DNA of 39,732 nucleotides from a virus, in IMG/VR virus record IMGVR_UViG_3300042090_000562, positions 1-39,732 of that record; one strand, written 5' to 3'. Both the position numbers and the translations under genes were made by a program. Position 1 is the stretch's first letter. The number at the start of each line of letters is the position of its first letter. Below are positions 8,350-14,895 of the stretch, in pieces. The notes beneath the pieces are model-generated. The model worked only from the letters and a program-made list of their open reading frames with translations, did not search any database and was not told where the DNA came from.

Positions 8350-8624
8350 GGGACCTCCCATTGGTAGTTGCAACCCCTGCAGACAAACTTAATCCTCTCG
8401 GGGATGGGTTCCTCGACCCGAAACTCTTCAATCTTCCTGTGACCTCTGCAAATAATGGTGGCTTCCTCAGTTGTCAAAAGGGCTTTAATTTGGGTCCCAG
8501 GCTTCACAATGGATGGATGGGAATATCGAGATTCCTGTTTGAGATACTCCCGTTTGTGCATGAACTCGTTCCCGTTCTCACCTAGCCCACACTTAGGGCA
8601 TTGATATAAGACGACCTTTAACAT
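8340..8624 (-). CDS. Zinc-ribbon protein, 94 aa
   Basis: Two CxxC knuckles, CPKC near residue 9 and CRGC near residue 83, frame a beta-rich core, and a further Cys-x3-His (CRGHRK) lies between. The arrangement resembles a zinc ribbon. It lies directly after the primase gene (shared base at 8624) and may be a primase or transcription accessory factor. Its biochemical role is not known. Confidence 0.72.
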   Translation of the reverse strand: MLKVVLYQCPKCGLGENGNEFMHKREYLKQESRYSHPSIVKPGTQIKALLTTEEATIICRGHRKIEEFRVEEPIPERIKFVCRGCNYQWEVPCE

Positions 8625-10207
8625 CAGAACCTCTCTTTCATTTCAGGGACTTCGAATCGGATATCGTTGCTTTCAAATGGAACGCCCCATACCTGAAGGA
8701 TGTTATGCCCCACTCTAAGTTTATCATGAATGCAGCCACACTTTCGCAATATTGACCAAAGCTCGGCACCCTTAAATTCTTCGGCGCGCTTTCTTTTAAG
8801 CATTTGGATGAAGTCAACCCCACGGAAATAAACGAATAACTCACCGGTGTCGGAATCTTTTGCAACAACCGGTATCCCCCGTAACAGATCCTCCTTCCTC
8901 CCGAACCTGGGCTGCCCACTGTCGTCCAACCGTTCGACGGGCCGGACGAATTCCATCAAGAGTGATCCGATGATTCCACCCTTGGAAGCATCGTCTGGTG
9001 CAGAAACCTCAGTGCGCTGTTCATTCTTCACCCGCATCAGAACCAGCCAATCTTCGGACTTCATGGGGGGTGCGATGATCCCGATCTTTTCCAGCATGGT
9101 CTTGCGCACTGACCGGAAATCCATCAGCTGTTCAGTTGTGAGTTCGAGATGTAATCCGTTAACTTCGAGATCCCACCTGGGCGGGTCGGACAATACCTTT
9201 TTAAGCCCCCCAAACACAGCAGAATCATAAGCTTTTGAAGGTCCCGCTTCTCCAACTCCGAATCGCCTTGTGACGCAAACTTCTCGATTGCACATATCAC
9301 ACAAGGGGGTTTCGTTGCAACGGTATTGATAATTCCCCTTGCCCACAGACTTCGCAATCGTAGCGACTTCGCCCTTTGCCAATGGCTTTGGCACAAGGGA
9401 ACTGTCATAGTTAATGGCGAAGAGTCTTTCATCTAAATCCTCCACCCCGGCCTTTTTCAAGTACGTGGCAATTGTAAATAGGCCCATGTTCCTGGATCCG
9501 ATTGGGACCCCTTCAGTCAGCATCCGCTCCACGCAAGGTGGCGCTTCCGAATAGTCCGTCAGGGAATCGTAACACTGGGTCCGGGATGCCCGTTTGAGTT
9601 CTGCCAGGTCGATGAACTCTTCCAAGGTAAGTTGCCGGTTGCTGAAATAAGCAAACCGTATAGTCTCCCTGGCGTTAAAGTATGGAAGATTGACCCAGGA
9701 TCCAATCTGATCTTTCGACAACCGCTTTTGTTTTGGAAAAATCTCCACAAGAGCAGCCTGCAATACCGTTCCCGATGATTGAGACTTAACAACGGTGACC
9801 GCAGTAAGCTTTGCAGCCCAGCCCTGCAGTATTTTCTGCAATTGAACGGCTGGAATCGGTTGCTGCAGAAAAACGTAACAATGCGCCCCTTTAGACTTCG
9901 ATTGACAGACAACCAGAGGAAGGCCGATTTCCTCAACCTTGAGGGCCAGGGCCGGTATGTCGATAAACCAATCTTCTTCATGTGCATCAACATCGATCAC
10001 CCCCCACCAGGACATGTGTTGTTCATCGATTGGTACAATTCCTAGGCCCGTGGACCCCTCCAAATGGGATAACCAATGAGCCTCGGTGATCGTCTCTTTG
10101 GTTGTCTCCATGCTGGAATTGTGGGGATGGAATAAGCCCCGCCGGTTGAGGGGGCTCTTGAACAGGGCCATCAAGGCCGTAACTTGCTCGGACTTTGACC
10201 TAACCAT
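8624..10207 (-). CDS. AEP-superfamily DNA primase (PrimPol-like)
   Basis: 527 aa. The N-terminal catalytic domain shows the archaeo-eukaryotic primase pattern: metal-binding D72 and D74 (VIDVDAHEED), the S-x-G-x-H nucleotide motif SKSKGAHCY (H109), and VEIFPKQ...WVNLPYF (154-176), a block I associate with TOTE-conflict/phage AEP primases. A four-Cys cluster (C297, C303, C306, C311) follows the catalytic and linker regions and could bind zinc or Fe-S. The C-terminal 200 residues are unassigned. It should make primers for the leading and lagging strands and might also polymerise. The ATG overlaps the pentapeptide gene stop by eight bases. A primase of the same superfamily occurs in the Z-genome cyanophage S-2L, but without DpoZ. 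Confidence 0.85.
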   Translation of the reverse strand: MVRSKSEQVTALMALFKSPLNRRGLFHPHNSSMETTKETITEAHWLSHLEGSTGLGIVPIDEQHMSWWGVIDVDAHEEDWFIDIPALALKVEEIGLPLVVCQSKSKGAHCYVFLQQPIPAVQLQKILQGWAAKLTAVTVVKSQSSGTVLQAALVEIFPKQKRLSKDQIGSWVNLPYFNARETIRFAYFSNRQLTLEEFIDLAELKRASRTQCYDSLTDYSEAPPCVERMLTEGVPIGSRNMGLFTIATYLKKAGVEDLDERLFAINYDSSLVPKPLAKGEVATIAKSVGKGNYQYRCNETPLCDMCNREVCVTRRFGVGEAGPSKAYDSAVFGGLKKVLSDPPRWDLEVNGLHLELTTEQLMDFRSVRKTMLEKIGIIAPPMKSEDWLVLMRVKNEQRTEVSAPDDASKGGIIGSLLMEFVRPVERLDDSGQPRFGRKEDLLRGIPVVAKDSDTGELFVYFRGVDFIQMLKRKRAEEFKGAELWSILRKCGCIHDKLRVGHNILQVWGVPFESNDIRFEVPEMKERF

Positions 10208-10958
10208 TATAAGCTTCCGCCTCTTCGCGGGTCAGGAAGAAGTGAATCCCATAGGAACACTCGTTCCAACGATCTGGGTCCCAGGAGTCCGGATAAACTC
10301 GGGTGCCTGGGCAATACTCGGTCCGGGGTCCGTGATTCTTCGTATAGCCTTCGCCTTCAAGGACGTCGGCAAACTCAGCCCGACATTTCCGGCCCGTGGC
10401 ATTGGATCGCTGAGCCTCGGCAGGAATTGAGAGCTTAATGATGCCGCCTTCGACCTTCTTCCAGCCAATAATCGTTCCCGCAGGAATGATACTTAATTGG
10501 GCCGCGATCAACGAATTCAGGCCCTTGGCCCCTTGAAGGTAGGCCCCTTCAAGGTCGGCCCCTTGAAGGTTGACCCCTTCAAGGTCGGCCTCTTGAAGGT
10601 AGGCCTCTTGAAGGTAGGCCCCTTCAAGGTGGGCCCCTTCAAGGTTGACCCCACGAAGGTAGGCCCCACGAAGGTAGGCCCCACGAAGGTCGGCCCCTTC
10701 AAGGTCGGCCCCTTCAAGGTCGGCCCCTTGAAGGTAGGCCTCTTCAAGGTCGGCCCCACGAAGGTTGGCCCCACGAAGGTTGGCCCCACGAAGGTTGGCC
10801 CCTTCAAGGTTGGCCCCTTCAAGGTTGGCCCCACGAAGGTAGGCCCCACGAAGGTCGGCCCCTTCAAGGTCGGCCCCACGAAGGTTGGCCCCTTCAAGGT
10901 CGACCCCACGAAGGTTGGTCCCCTCCCTAACTGCTTGAAGGATTTCTTCCCTGTTCAT
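10200..10958 (-). CDS. Pentapeptide-repeat protein with C-terminal DUF5758-like domain
   Basis: 252 aa. Residues 18-145 are uninterrupted A(D/N)LxG / A(Y)LxG pentapeptides, about 25 copies, expected to fold as a right-handed quadrilateral beta-helix. Residues 150-252 form a separate domain (IIGWKKVEGGIIKLSIPAEA ... RKCRAEFADVLEGEG), similar to the DUF5758 domain that follows pentapeptides in other phage proteins. Some pentapeptide proteins mimic DNA and inhibit gyrase, but here the function is unknown. Strong GGAGAAGGA site before ATG 10958. Confidence 0.85.
   Translation of the reverse strand: MNREEILQAVREGTNLRGVDLEGANLRGADLEGADLRGAYLRGANLEGANLEGANLRGANLRGANLRGADLEEAYLQGADLEGADLEGADLRGAYLRGAYLRGVNLEGAHLEGAYLQEAYLQEADLEGVNLQGADLEGAYLQGAKGLNSLIAAQLSIIPAGTIIGWKKVEGGIIKLSIPAEAQRSNATGRKCRAEFADVLEGEGYTKNHGPRTEYCPGTRVYPDSWDPDRWNECSYGIHFFLTREEAEAYNG
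10510..10920. repeat. 15-bp tandem repeats inside the pentapeptide gene
   Basis: About 27 direct copies of a 15-base unit of the form ccccttcaaggtcgg / ccccacgaaggttgg, each encoding one pentapeptide. Because the unit is a multiple of three with few stops, both strands remain open. Copy number can change by slippage. Confidence 0.9.
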
Positions 10959-11118
10959 TCCTTCTCCTCTCTTGTTTAAGTTTCCACCATCTTGCCACTA
11001 AATAGGACCCAGCTTCACCGCGCGTCTCTGGACGATAGCTGTTCGTTACCACGTGATGAACTAACTCTTCCCAGGTCAACTGGTCAACCCAGGCCTTAAC
11101 CTTCGGTGTGAGCTTCAT
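10927..11118 (-). CDS. Small basic protein, 63 aa
   Basis: Not recognised. Start chosen at ATG 11118 (AGGGA upstream); an ATG at 11145 lacks a site. It has a helical N-terminal half (KVKAWVDQLTWEELVHHVV) and a strongly basic tail (WWKLKQERRRNEQGR). It overlaps the pentapeptide start by 32 bases and contains that gene's ribosome binding site. Confidence 0.6.
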   Translation of the reverse strand: MKLTPKVKAWVDQLTWEELVHHVVTNSYRPETRGEAGSYLVARWWKLKQERRRNEQGRNPSSS

Positions 11119-11452
11119 GAGGATTCCCTGCTGATAGTATGGCACGCTGTCCGGCTATAGTGGTGGCACAGGCAGTAGCCACACGGCTCCGGCGTGCCCC
11201 GTCGCTCAGTGACGTATGGTAGACGACCGCCCTGGCCTGGGCGCTGAGCCAGGGCTCCGACTCGAACTCCAGATCCTGGAGGTATTTGAGGCAAAGCTGG
11301 TGCAGGCCATGCTTCTGGGACTTCGACGTATTCTGTTTGTCAGCCAAGGATGCGGCATGCAATAAACGGGTCGCGACAGCCAATGTGTCGGAATCGAGCC
11401 CGTGAAGGAGGGAAACGAAAATCCGGGTGGGATGGGATTCAGGAAGGCTCAT
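11096..11452 (-). CDS. Hypothetical helical protein, 118 aa
   Basis: Not recognised. ATG at 11452 overlaps the upstream stop as ATGA. Predicted mostly helical (LLHGLDSDTLAVATRLLHAASLADKQN), with no metal or nucleotide motif. Part of the P3 operon leading into the replication genes. Confidence 0.65.
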   Translation of the reverse strand: MSLPESHPTRIFVSLLHGLDSDTLAVATRLLHAASLADKQNTSKSQKHGLHQLCLKYLQDLEFESEPWLSAQARAVVYHTSLSDGARRSRVATACATTIAGQRAILSAGNPHEAHTEG

Positions 11453-11604
11453 AACGCACCGCCCTTTACATGGTAGATGCTTGCCTTGATCTCGGGATTC
11501 TGGCACTTCCAAGCTCTCTGACGCTCTTCAGCTTGTTCACGGCTGTCAAGTGCCGCCCACAATCCGATGAAGGGGGTGTAACCCCAGATTATCCAGTATT
11601 CCAT
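11449..11604 (-). CDS. Small protein, 51 aa; first gene after promoter P3
   Basis: Not recognised. ATG at 11604 is preceded by AGAGAGG seven bases upstream, and the stop overlaps the next ATG as ATGA. The sequence (MEYWIIWGYTPFIGLWAALD) is Trp-rich and hydrophobic at the N-terminus, then charged (SREQAEERQRAWKC). It may contact a membrane or another protein. Confidence 0.65.
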   Translation of the reverse strand: MEYWIIWGYTPFIGLWAALDSREQAEERQRAWKCQNPEIKASIYHVKGGAL

Positions 11605-11637
11605 GTGAAACCTCTCTTTGTTGGTATCTTTGGACCT

Positions 11638-11677
11638 AAGCCCCCAGACCCGATACCAGTATACGGTCTGGGGGCTT
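11638..11677. promoter_or_regulatory. Large hairpin overlapping promoter P3
   Basis: Inverted repeat with 13-bp arms (AAGCCCCCAGACC and its complement) around a 14-base loop that contains the -10 box of P3. It could be an operator. On the plus strand it resembles a terminator, but only CTTTCC follows. Confidence 0.7.
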
Positions 11678-11686
11678 TCCTGTCAA
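11658..11686 (-). promoter_or_regulatory. Promoter P3 (sigma70-like)
   Basis: On the minus strand: TTGACA (11686-11681), 17-base spacer, TATACT (11663-11658). It faces the 51-aa gene at 11604 and the whole replication/Z operon. Expected transcript start is about 11651. Confidence 0.8.
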
Positions 11687-11704
11687 GTACGCATAGGTCA
11701 TGCC

Positions 11705-11732
11705 AGTGTGAAACCCTAAGAGATTTCACACT
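11705..11732. promoter_or_regulatory. Palindrome upstream of P3, operator candidate
   Basis: Perfect 9-bp arms AGTGTGAAA / TTTCACACT with a 10-base centre, starting 18 bases upstream of the P3 -35 box. It contains TGTGA/TCACA half-sites like the palindrome upstream of the 13.1-kb promoter. Confidence 0.6.
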
Positions 11733-11735
11733 CTT

Positions 11736-11777
11736 TCAGCAGATCTGAATCTTGATCTTTTCGAGTTCGGTGGCCAT
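11736..11777 (-). CDS. Possible 13-aa micro-ORF
   Basis: ATG 11777 with AGGAG eight bases upstream, encoding MATELEKIKIQIC and then TGA. The site is good, but the peptide is very short and there is no coupling evidence, so this is a weak call. Confidence 0.25.
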   Translation of the reverse strand: MATELEKIKIQIC

Positions 11778-11808
11778 TTCAGGCTCCTAGTAGAAGAATC
11801 GTCTCCAA

Positions 11809-11841
11809 CCCGAAAGCCCCGTTAGGGGCGACTGAATCGGG
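11809..11841 (-). terminator. Intercistronic hairpin, copy 1
   Basis: Inner stem GCCCC-GTTA-GGGGC inside outer arms CCCGA/TCGGG. In the minus-strand RNA it becomes GCCCC-UAAC-GGGGCUUUCGGG, a terminator- or processing-like shape with a short U run. It lies 15 bases after the 82-aa gene and is nearly identical to the element at 12122. Confidence 0.65.
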
Positions 11842-11855
11842 CTTGATATGCAGAC

Positions 11856-12104
11856 TTACTTCGTGGAGATTTTGCAGCGGCGATGGAGGAAGATTTGATC
11901 TTCAACCGTGAACCGAGGATGGGTGGGAAGAAGGTCATCCCAGGAATCCGGGTCCAGAATCTTACTGATTCGAACCTCTCTCCGGGCGTTCTTCCAGGCC
12001 TCCTTTGGGTCCAGAGGCCGGAACATTGCCAGCAAGCGCTTTTCGGCACACTCCAAACAGTCGGCCCAATAGATGTTGTGGCGGCAGGTTTCTCGTGCGT
12101 TCAT
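11856..12104 (-). CDS. Small Cys-rich N-terminus protein, 82 aa
   Basis: Not recognised. Cysteines at CRHNIYWADCLEC (residues 7-19) suggest a metal-binding knuckle. The rest is charged and Trp-containing (LDPKEAWKNARREVRISK). ATG 12104 has GGGAGGAGC upstream. It is the last gene of the 13.1-kb promoter block and is flanked by the two near-identical hairpins. Confidence 0.72.
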   Translation of the reverse strand: MNARETCRHNIYWADCLECAEKRLLAMFRPLDPKEAWKNARREVRISKILDPDSWDDLLPTHPRFTVEDQIFLHRRCKISTK

Positions 12105-12121
12105 GATTTGCTCCTCCCTAG

Positions 12122-12153
12122 CCCGAAAGCCCCGTTAGGGGCAGTAAATCGGG
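12122..12153 (-). terminator. Intercistronic hairpin, copy 2
   Basis: Near-identical to 11809-11841: stem GCCCC-GTTA-GGGGC within CCCGA/TCGGG arms. It ends 17 bases before the start of the 82-aa gene. Partial termination or RNA processing is possible. Confidence 0.65.
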
Positions 12154-12167
12154 TTCGTGCGTAGGGG

Positions 12168-12719
12168 TTAAATGGTGGCTTCCCCCTGGTTCTTGATCAC
12201 TTTCGCCTTGGGGTCCGAAGATTCTTTCAGAACTTTGGACCTGTATCCCCGGACCTTATTGCCGACGTTCATGCGCTGCATCCCCTTATTCAAACTCGAA
12301 TACCGGGTGCGCAGAACATCCGATTCACCGGCTTCCACAACATCGGGGAACAGGTAAAGGTCCTTACCATCGAGAGTCCAGGCCAGCAACTCGAAGGCCA
12401 CATGGTCTTCGTTGTCCTGGACTTTCCGGGCCTTGCCATCCGGCAACTTCGCGGTGCGAATCGGGTGCTGCTGCCGAAACTTGGGAAAGCCCATCATTGA
12501 GGTGAGCGGATTCTTGACCGTGGGCTCTTCGATTGCAGCCAATTCGGCTGGGGTCGAATCCTGCAGGGTAAGACCGGTTTCGATATGCTCGAACCGACTG
12601 CCTTCCTCGTCTTCGAGCTGGTAGTAGAACTTCTTCCCGCGCTTCTCGCCAGAAATGACGACAGCACGCCGGTCGGAAGGTGTTGCAACCACGGATCCGG
12701 GTTCGATCTTACGGGACAT
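12168..12719 (-). CDS. Hypothetical early protein, 183 aa
   Basis: Not recognised. The N-terminal 50 residues look like a small beta-barrel (PGSVVATPSDRRAVVISGE), reminiscent of KOW/SH3-type folds, then come a central LLAWTLDGKDLYLFPD segment and a basic C-terminus (NKVRGYRSKVLKESSDPKAK). A nucleic-acid or host-protein-binding role is possible. ATG 12719 has AAGGAG eight bases upstream. Confidence 0.72.
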   Translation of the reverse strand: MSRKIEPGSVVATPSDRRAVVISGEKRGKKFYYQLEDEEGSRFEHIETGLTLQDSTPAELAAIEEPTVKNPLTSMMGFPKFRQQHPIRTAKLPDGKARKVQDNEDHVAFELLAWTLDGKDLYLFPDVVEAGESDVLRTRYSSLNKGMQRMNVGNKVRGYRSKVLKESSDPKAKVIKNQGEATI

Positions 12720-12738
12720 GACAAACTCCTTGAGTTGT

Positions 12739-12754
12739 GGGCCATCCTAGGCCC
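12739..12754 (-). other. Small intercistronic hairpin
   Basis: GGGCC-ATCCTA-GGCCC, 20 bases upstream of the 183-aa gene start. One of seven hairpins spaced between early genes. Confidence 0.45.
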
Positions 12755-12780
12755 CGGTTAACTACTGAACGAGGCCCAAA

Positions 12781-13056
12781 CTAACCTCGTCTACGAGCGG
12801 CCTTGAATGCCTCTGCGGCAGCCTCGGCAGCGGTTTCAACAATCTTCTCTCGGTGCTCTTTTTCCGCTTCTAACATTCGCTTGTGGTCAGCGCGCTTCAT
12901 TTTGGCGGCTTGATTGATGGCCAGCTTCCGTTGAGTCTTCAACGTCTGCTGATGCCGTTCGGCCTTAACAAGGCGTTCGCGCCACAATTCGCACCGGTCC
13001 TTGTCACCGCCTGCCAGGGAAATTTGGAGCTTAATCTCTGTGACGGACCAGCGCAT
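12781..13056 (-). CDS. Coiled-coil early protein, 91 aa
   Basis: Not recognised. Almost entirely alpha-helical, highly charged, Lys/Arg/Glu/Ala-rich (KAERHQQTLKTQRKLAINQAAK), ending in basic ARRRG. ATG 13056 has GAGGTGAGAG upstream. It is the first gene after the promoter at 13076-13104, so it is probably among the earliest and most abundant transcripts. Confidence 0.78.
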   Translation of the reverse strand: MRWSVTEIKLQISLAGGDKDRCELWRERLVKAERHQQTLKTQRKLAINQAAKMKRADHKRMLEAEKEHREKIVETAAEAAAEAFKAARRRG

Positions 13057-13075
13057 CTCTCACCTCGCTACCCCA

Positions 13076-13104
13076 AGTATAAGGCCTAAAAAGGGCTCTG
13101 TCAA
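13076..13104 (-). promoter_or_regulatory. Early leftward promoter (sigma70-like)
   Basis: Minus strand TTGACA (13104-13099), 17-base spacer, TATACT (13081-13076) followed by TGGGG, the same extension as at 15617. It drives the 91-, 183- and 82-aa genes. Expected start is about 13069. Confidence 0.85.
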
Positions 13105-13120
13105 GGGGTCTTGGGCGGGG

Positions 13121-13136
13121 TGTGACTCCGGTCACA
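13121..13136. promoter_or_regulatory. CRP-type palindrome upstream of the early promoter
   Basis: TGTGACTCCGGTCACA matches the CRP consensus half-sites TGTGA-N6-TCACA exactly. Its centre is about 60 bp upstream of the expected start, close to the classical -61.5 activator position. Whether a host CRP-family protein or a phage factor binds is not known. Confidence 0.55.
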
Positions 13137-13626
13137 GGCTCCCGAGAGGGGGTGCAGACTGGCACGAAGCTTGCGTGGGGGTTCCGAGGCCCGAGAATGA
13201 TGATTTTCCAGAGGTGGCGGTCCAGGTGGCGGCGACGATGACACGCGCAGAGGCCCGTGGGACGCGGTCCGGAATGGCTCCTGTAGTCGGGGGGCGTCTG
13301 ACAGAGGCGAGAGGCGACCCTCTGAGGCATATAGTCTGCGCTGGCTGCCGCCACACGCCACACGATAGGTATACCCTCACCGGGGTCCGTCAGACGGGGC
13401 TCCAAATGGCTGTGGGGTGTGGCGGGGTATGTGACACTGGTCCAGGAGCCGCTCAGGACGCGGGCTCTCTGTGGCTGCCAGAGCGTTCCTATGGGCAGAG
13501 CTTGCCTACTCGGACTGGCATGGCCTGTGCGTATATGGTCGGACGGCACATACTGCCGTATACTGGTCGGTTGTGTAACGGGCTCCGAGGGGGCGCTGCC
13601 GTGGTGGGTGTGGCTGCCAGAAGCCA
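13137..13626. other. GC-rich gap without a credible gene
   Basis: Both strands stay open because the stretch is GC-rich, but neither frame has a ribosome binding site, and one runs through the promoter. It contains a 13-bp direct repeat, tgtggctgccaga (13470 and 13609), and several GTATA/TATAC elements. One of them, CCGTATACTGGT near 13557, is the exact complement of the P3 -10 region. I see no RNA gene. Confidence 0.55.
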
Positions 13627-13812
13627 TTACAGGCGAAATGCGAGCGGGTTATTCGGGATAGGTCCCTCGGGGCTGCCGTGACTCATCCCGATGTAAGGGT
13701 AGACGCGCTCCAACCGGGCTCCAGACTTGTGGCGAATGACGTAGACCAGGAAGGCTCCGGTTCGCTGGAAGCAGCGTAATTCTGCGGAAGGGATAATGCG
13801 GTGAAGGTTCAT
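13627..13812 (-). CDS. Small early protein, 61 aa
   Basis: Not recognised. ATG 13812 has AGGGG upstream. Sequence such as RTGAFLVYVIRHKSGARLERVYPYIG looks like a folded beta-hairpin domain. It follows a hairpin (13838-13874), the same arrangement as its early neighbours. Confidence 0.6.
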   Translation of the reverse strand: MNLHRIIPSAELRCFQRTGAFLVYVIRHKSGARLERVYPYIGMSHGSPEGPIPNNPLAFRL

Positions 13813-13837
13813 GGAAGCCCCTGTCGTTCAATGTGGA

Positions 13838-13874
13838 CACCCCTTTGGCCCGGAATTACCGAGCCAAAGGGGTG
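13838..13874 (-). terminator. 12-bp intercistronic hairpin
   Basis: Perfect arms CACCCCTTTGGC / GCCAAAGGGGTG with a 13-base loop, between the 87-aa gene stop and the 61-aa gene. No T run on either strand, so attenuation or processing is more likely than simple termination. Confidence 0.6.
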
Positions 13875-13885
13875 GAATAGGGGGA

Positions 13886-14149
13886 CTATTCAGGTTCGGT
13901 CACTTCCGGAGGAACAGGCTTCAGCGCCATTTTGGTGAACTGAATCCCAGCCATTTCCGCGCTGTCGATGGCTGCAGAGTTCCAGCGGTAGGTAATTTGT
14001 TCAGGCCGGATGGCGTGGGCGATGACCCGAATTGCTTCGGCTTGAGCCTCTGCGAATGACTCGCAGGAACTCTCAACTTCAAACGTCATGGGGATGACGA
14101 GCTTGATGCGGTGCTTGATTCCGGCTTGGTATTCGTGGATTGAAGGCAT
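13886..14149 (-). CDS. Hypothetical early protein, 87 aa
   Basis: Not recognised. ATG 14149 has AAGGAG eight bases upstream. Likely alpha/beta fold (IKLVIPMTFEVESS then AEAQAEAIRVIAHAIRPEQ), ending in an acidic, proline-containing tail (PVPPEVTEPE). Confidence 0.72.
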   Translation of the reverse strand: MPSIHEYQAGIKHRIKLVIPMTFEVESSCESFAEAQAEAIRVIAHAIRPEQITYRWNSAAIDSAEMAGIQFTKMALKPVPPEVTEPE

Positions 14150-14165
14150 GGTGAACTCCTTGAAG

Positions 14166-14179
14166 GCTCCTGTCGGAGC
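14166..14179 (-). other. Small intercistronic hairpin
   Basis: GCTCC-TGTC-GGAGC just upstream of the 87-aa gene's binding site and downstream of the 24-aa ORF. Confidence 0.45.
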
Positions 14180-14182
14180 GGG

Positions 14183-14257
14183 TTAGCGGACGCAAGCCGC
14201 GAAGGTTAGAAGGCCGATGGCGAGGAATGCCAGGAAGAAGCGAATCGGGTGAGGCAT
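14183..14257 (-). CDS. 24-aa hydrophobic membrane microprotein
   Basis: ATG 14257 with AAAGGAG eight bases upstream. It encodes a short basic start, then an uninterrupted hydrophobic stretch (FFLAFLAIGLLTFAAC), and stops at TAA 14185-14183. It looks like a single membrane segment. The strong binding site supports translation, but comparative evidence is missing. Confidence 0.5.
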   Translation of the reverse strand: MPHPIRFFLAFLAIGLLTFAACVR

Positions 14258-14271
14258 GGTTGAAGCTCCTT

Positions 14272-14568
14272 TCAGGCGGTGTAACCTTCGTTGGCAAACT
14301 TGGCTGCTTCGCGCTTGATCGCTCCACGGATCAGGTTACCGAGGTTCATCCGGACCTGACCAGGGTTCAGGCCCCGATAACGCTCCTGAAGCTCCGGGAG
14401 GCGGTGGAGCAGGAAGCGGACCACGAGCGGATTCGTCCAGATTGCGTCACCGTGGGTGGACGCAAGGGTCGTGCCAACTTCGTCCAGGCCGACGGTGGTC
14501 AGGCGAATGGCGAGCTTGGGCAGGTTCCGGGGCTGGAACGGGCGGCGGGCGGTGGATGAGTCGTTCAT
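14272..14568 (-). CDS. Hypothetical early protein, 98 aa
   Basis: Not recognised. ATG 14568 has AGGAG six bases upstream. Helical and basic towards the C-terminus (RMNLGNLIRGAIKREAAKFAN). It shares its first eight residues (MNDSSTAR) and the DNA behind them with the next upstream gene at 14882, a sign of local duplication or of a shared leader. Confidence 0.7.
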   Translation of the reverse strand: MNDSSTARRPFQPRNLPKLAIRLTTVGLDEVGTTLASTHGDAIWTNPLVVRFLLHRLPELQERYRGLNPGQVRMNLGNLIRGAIKREAAKFANEGYTA

Positions 14569-14602
14569 GAGAAGCTCCTGTGGGTTGGCTTACACCCCGA
14601 AG

Positions 14603-14619
14603 GCCCGGACAAGCCGGGC
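14603..14619 (-). other. Small intercistronic hairpin
   Basis: GCCCGG-ACAAG-CCGGGC inside flanking CCCCG/CGGGG, the same nested architecture as the hairpins at 11809 and 12122. Confidence 0.5.
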
Positions 14620-14642
14620 GGCAACGGGGCTGGCTGTGGTGG

Positions 14643-14882
14643 TCAGGCTTCGGTGTTGGGGAACACTCGGTCGTAGAGCTGGTCGAGTTCGGCTTGGTTG
14701 TCGCTTCCGTCTTCGGGGCTGAAGGTTCCCCCAGCCCAGGTGTCTGCCGCTTCCTGGAGGTAAGCAGCTAGGTCAAGGAGCAAAAAAGCCGGGAGGTGCT
14801 CGGGGTGAGTGTGGGGACCAAGGACGACGCGGAGTGCGGCAACCAGAGTGTCGTTGGGGCGGGCGGTGGATGAGTCGTTCAT
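14643..14882 (-). CDS. Hypothetical early protein, 79 aa
   Basis: Not recognised. Start at ATG 14882 with GAGGAGG seven bases upstream. The N-terminus MNDSSTAR matches the 98-aa neighbour. The rest is acidic and leucine-rich (LPAFLLLDLAAYLQEAADTW, DNQAELDQLYDRVF). It is the first leftward gene next to the control region. Confidence 0.7.
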   Translation of the reverse strand: MNDSSTARPNDTLVAALRVVLGPHTHPEHLPAFLLLDLAAYLQEAADTWAGGTFSPEDGSDNQAELDQLYDRVFPNTEA

Positions 14883-14895
14883 GAGAGTCCTCCTC

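Noticed and set aside
10497-10979. 160-codon plus-strand frame made of KVGPFKVGP-like repeats
   Set aside because: It is the complement of the pentapeptide repeat DNA; the 15-bp unit keeps all frames open. No start site or known protein type.
13536-13564. Fourth promoter at the plus-strand TATACT near 13559
   Set aside because: The -10 word is perfect but nothing like TTGACA stands 16-18 bases upstream, and no gene starts downstream.
13001-13681. Long open frames on both strands (226 and 198 codons) across the 13.1-13.6 kb gap
   Set aside because: They overlap each other and run through the early promoter, lack binding sites and have GC-driven composition without folded-protein character.
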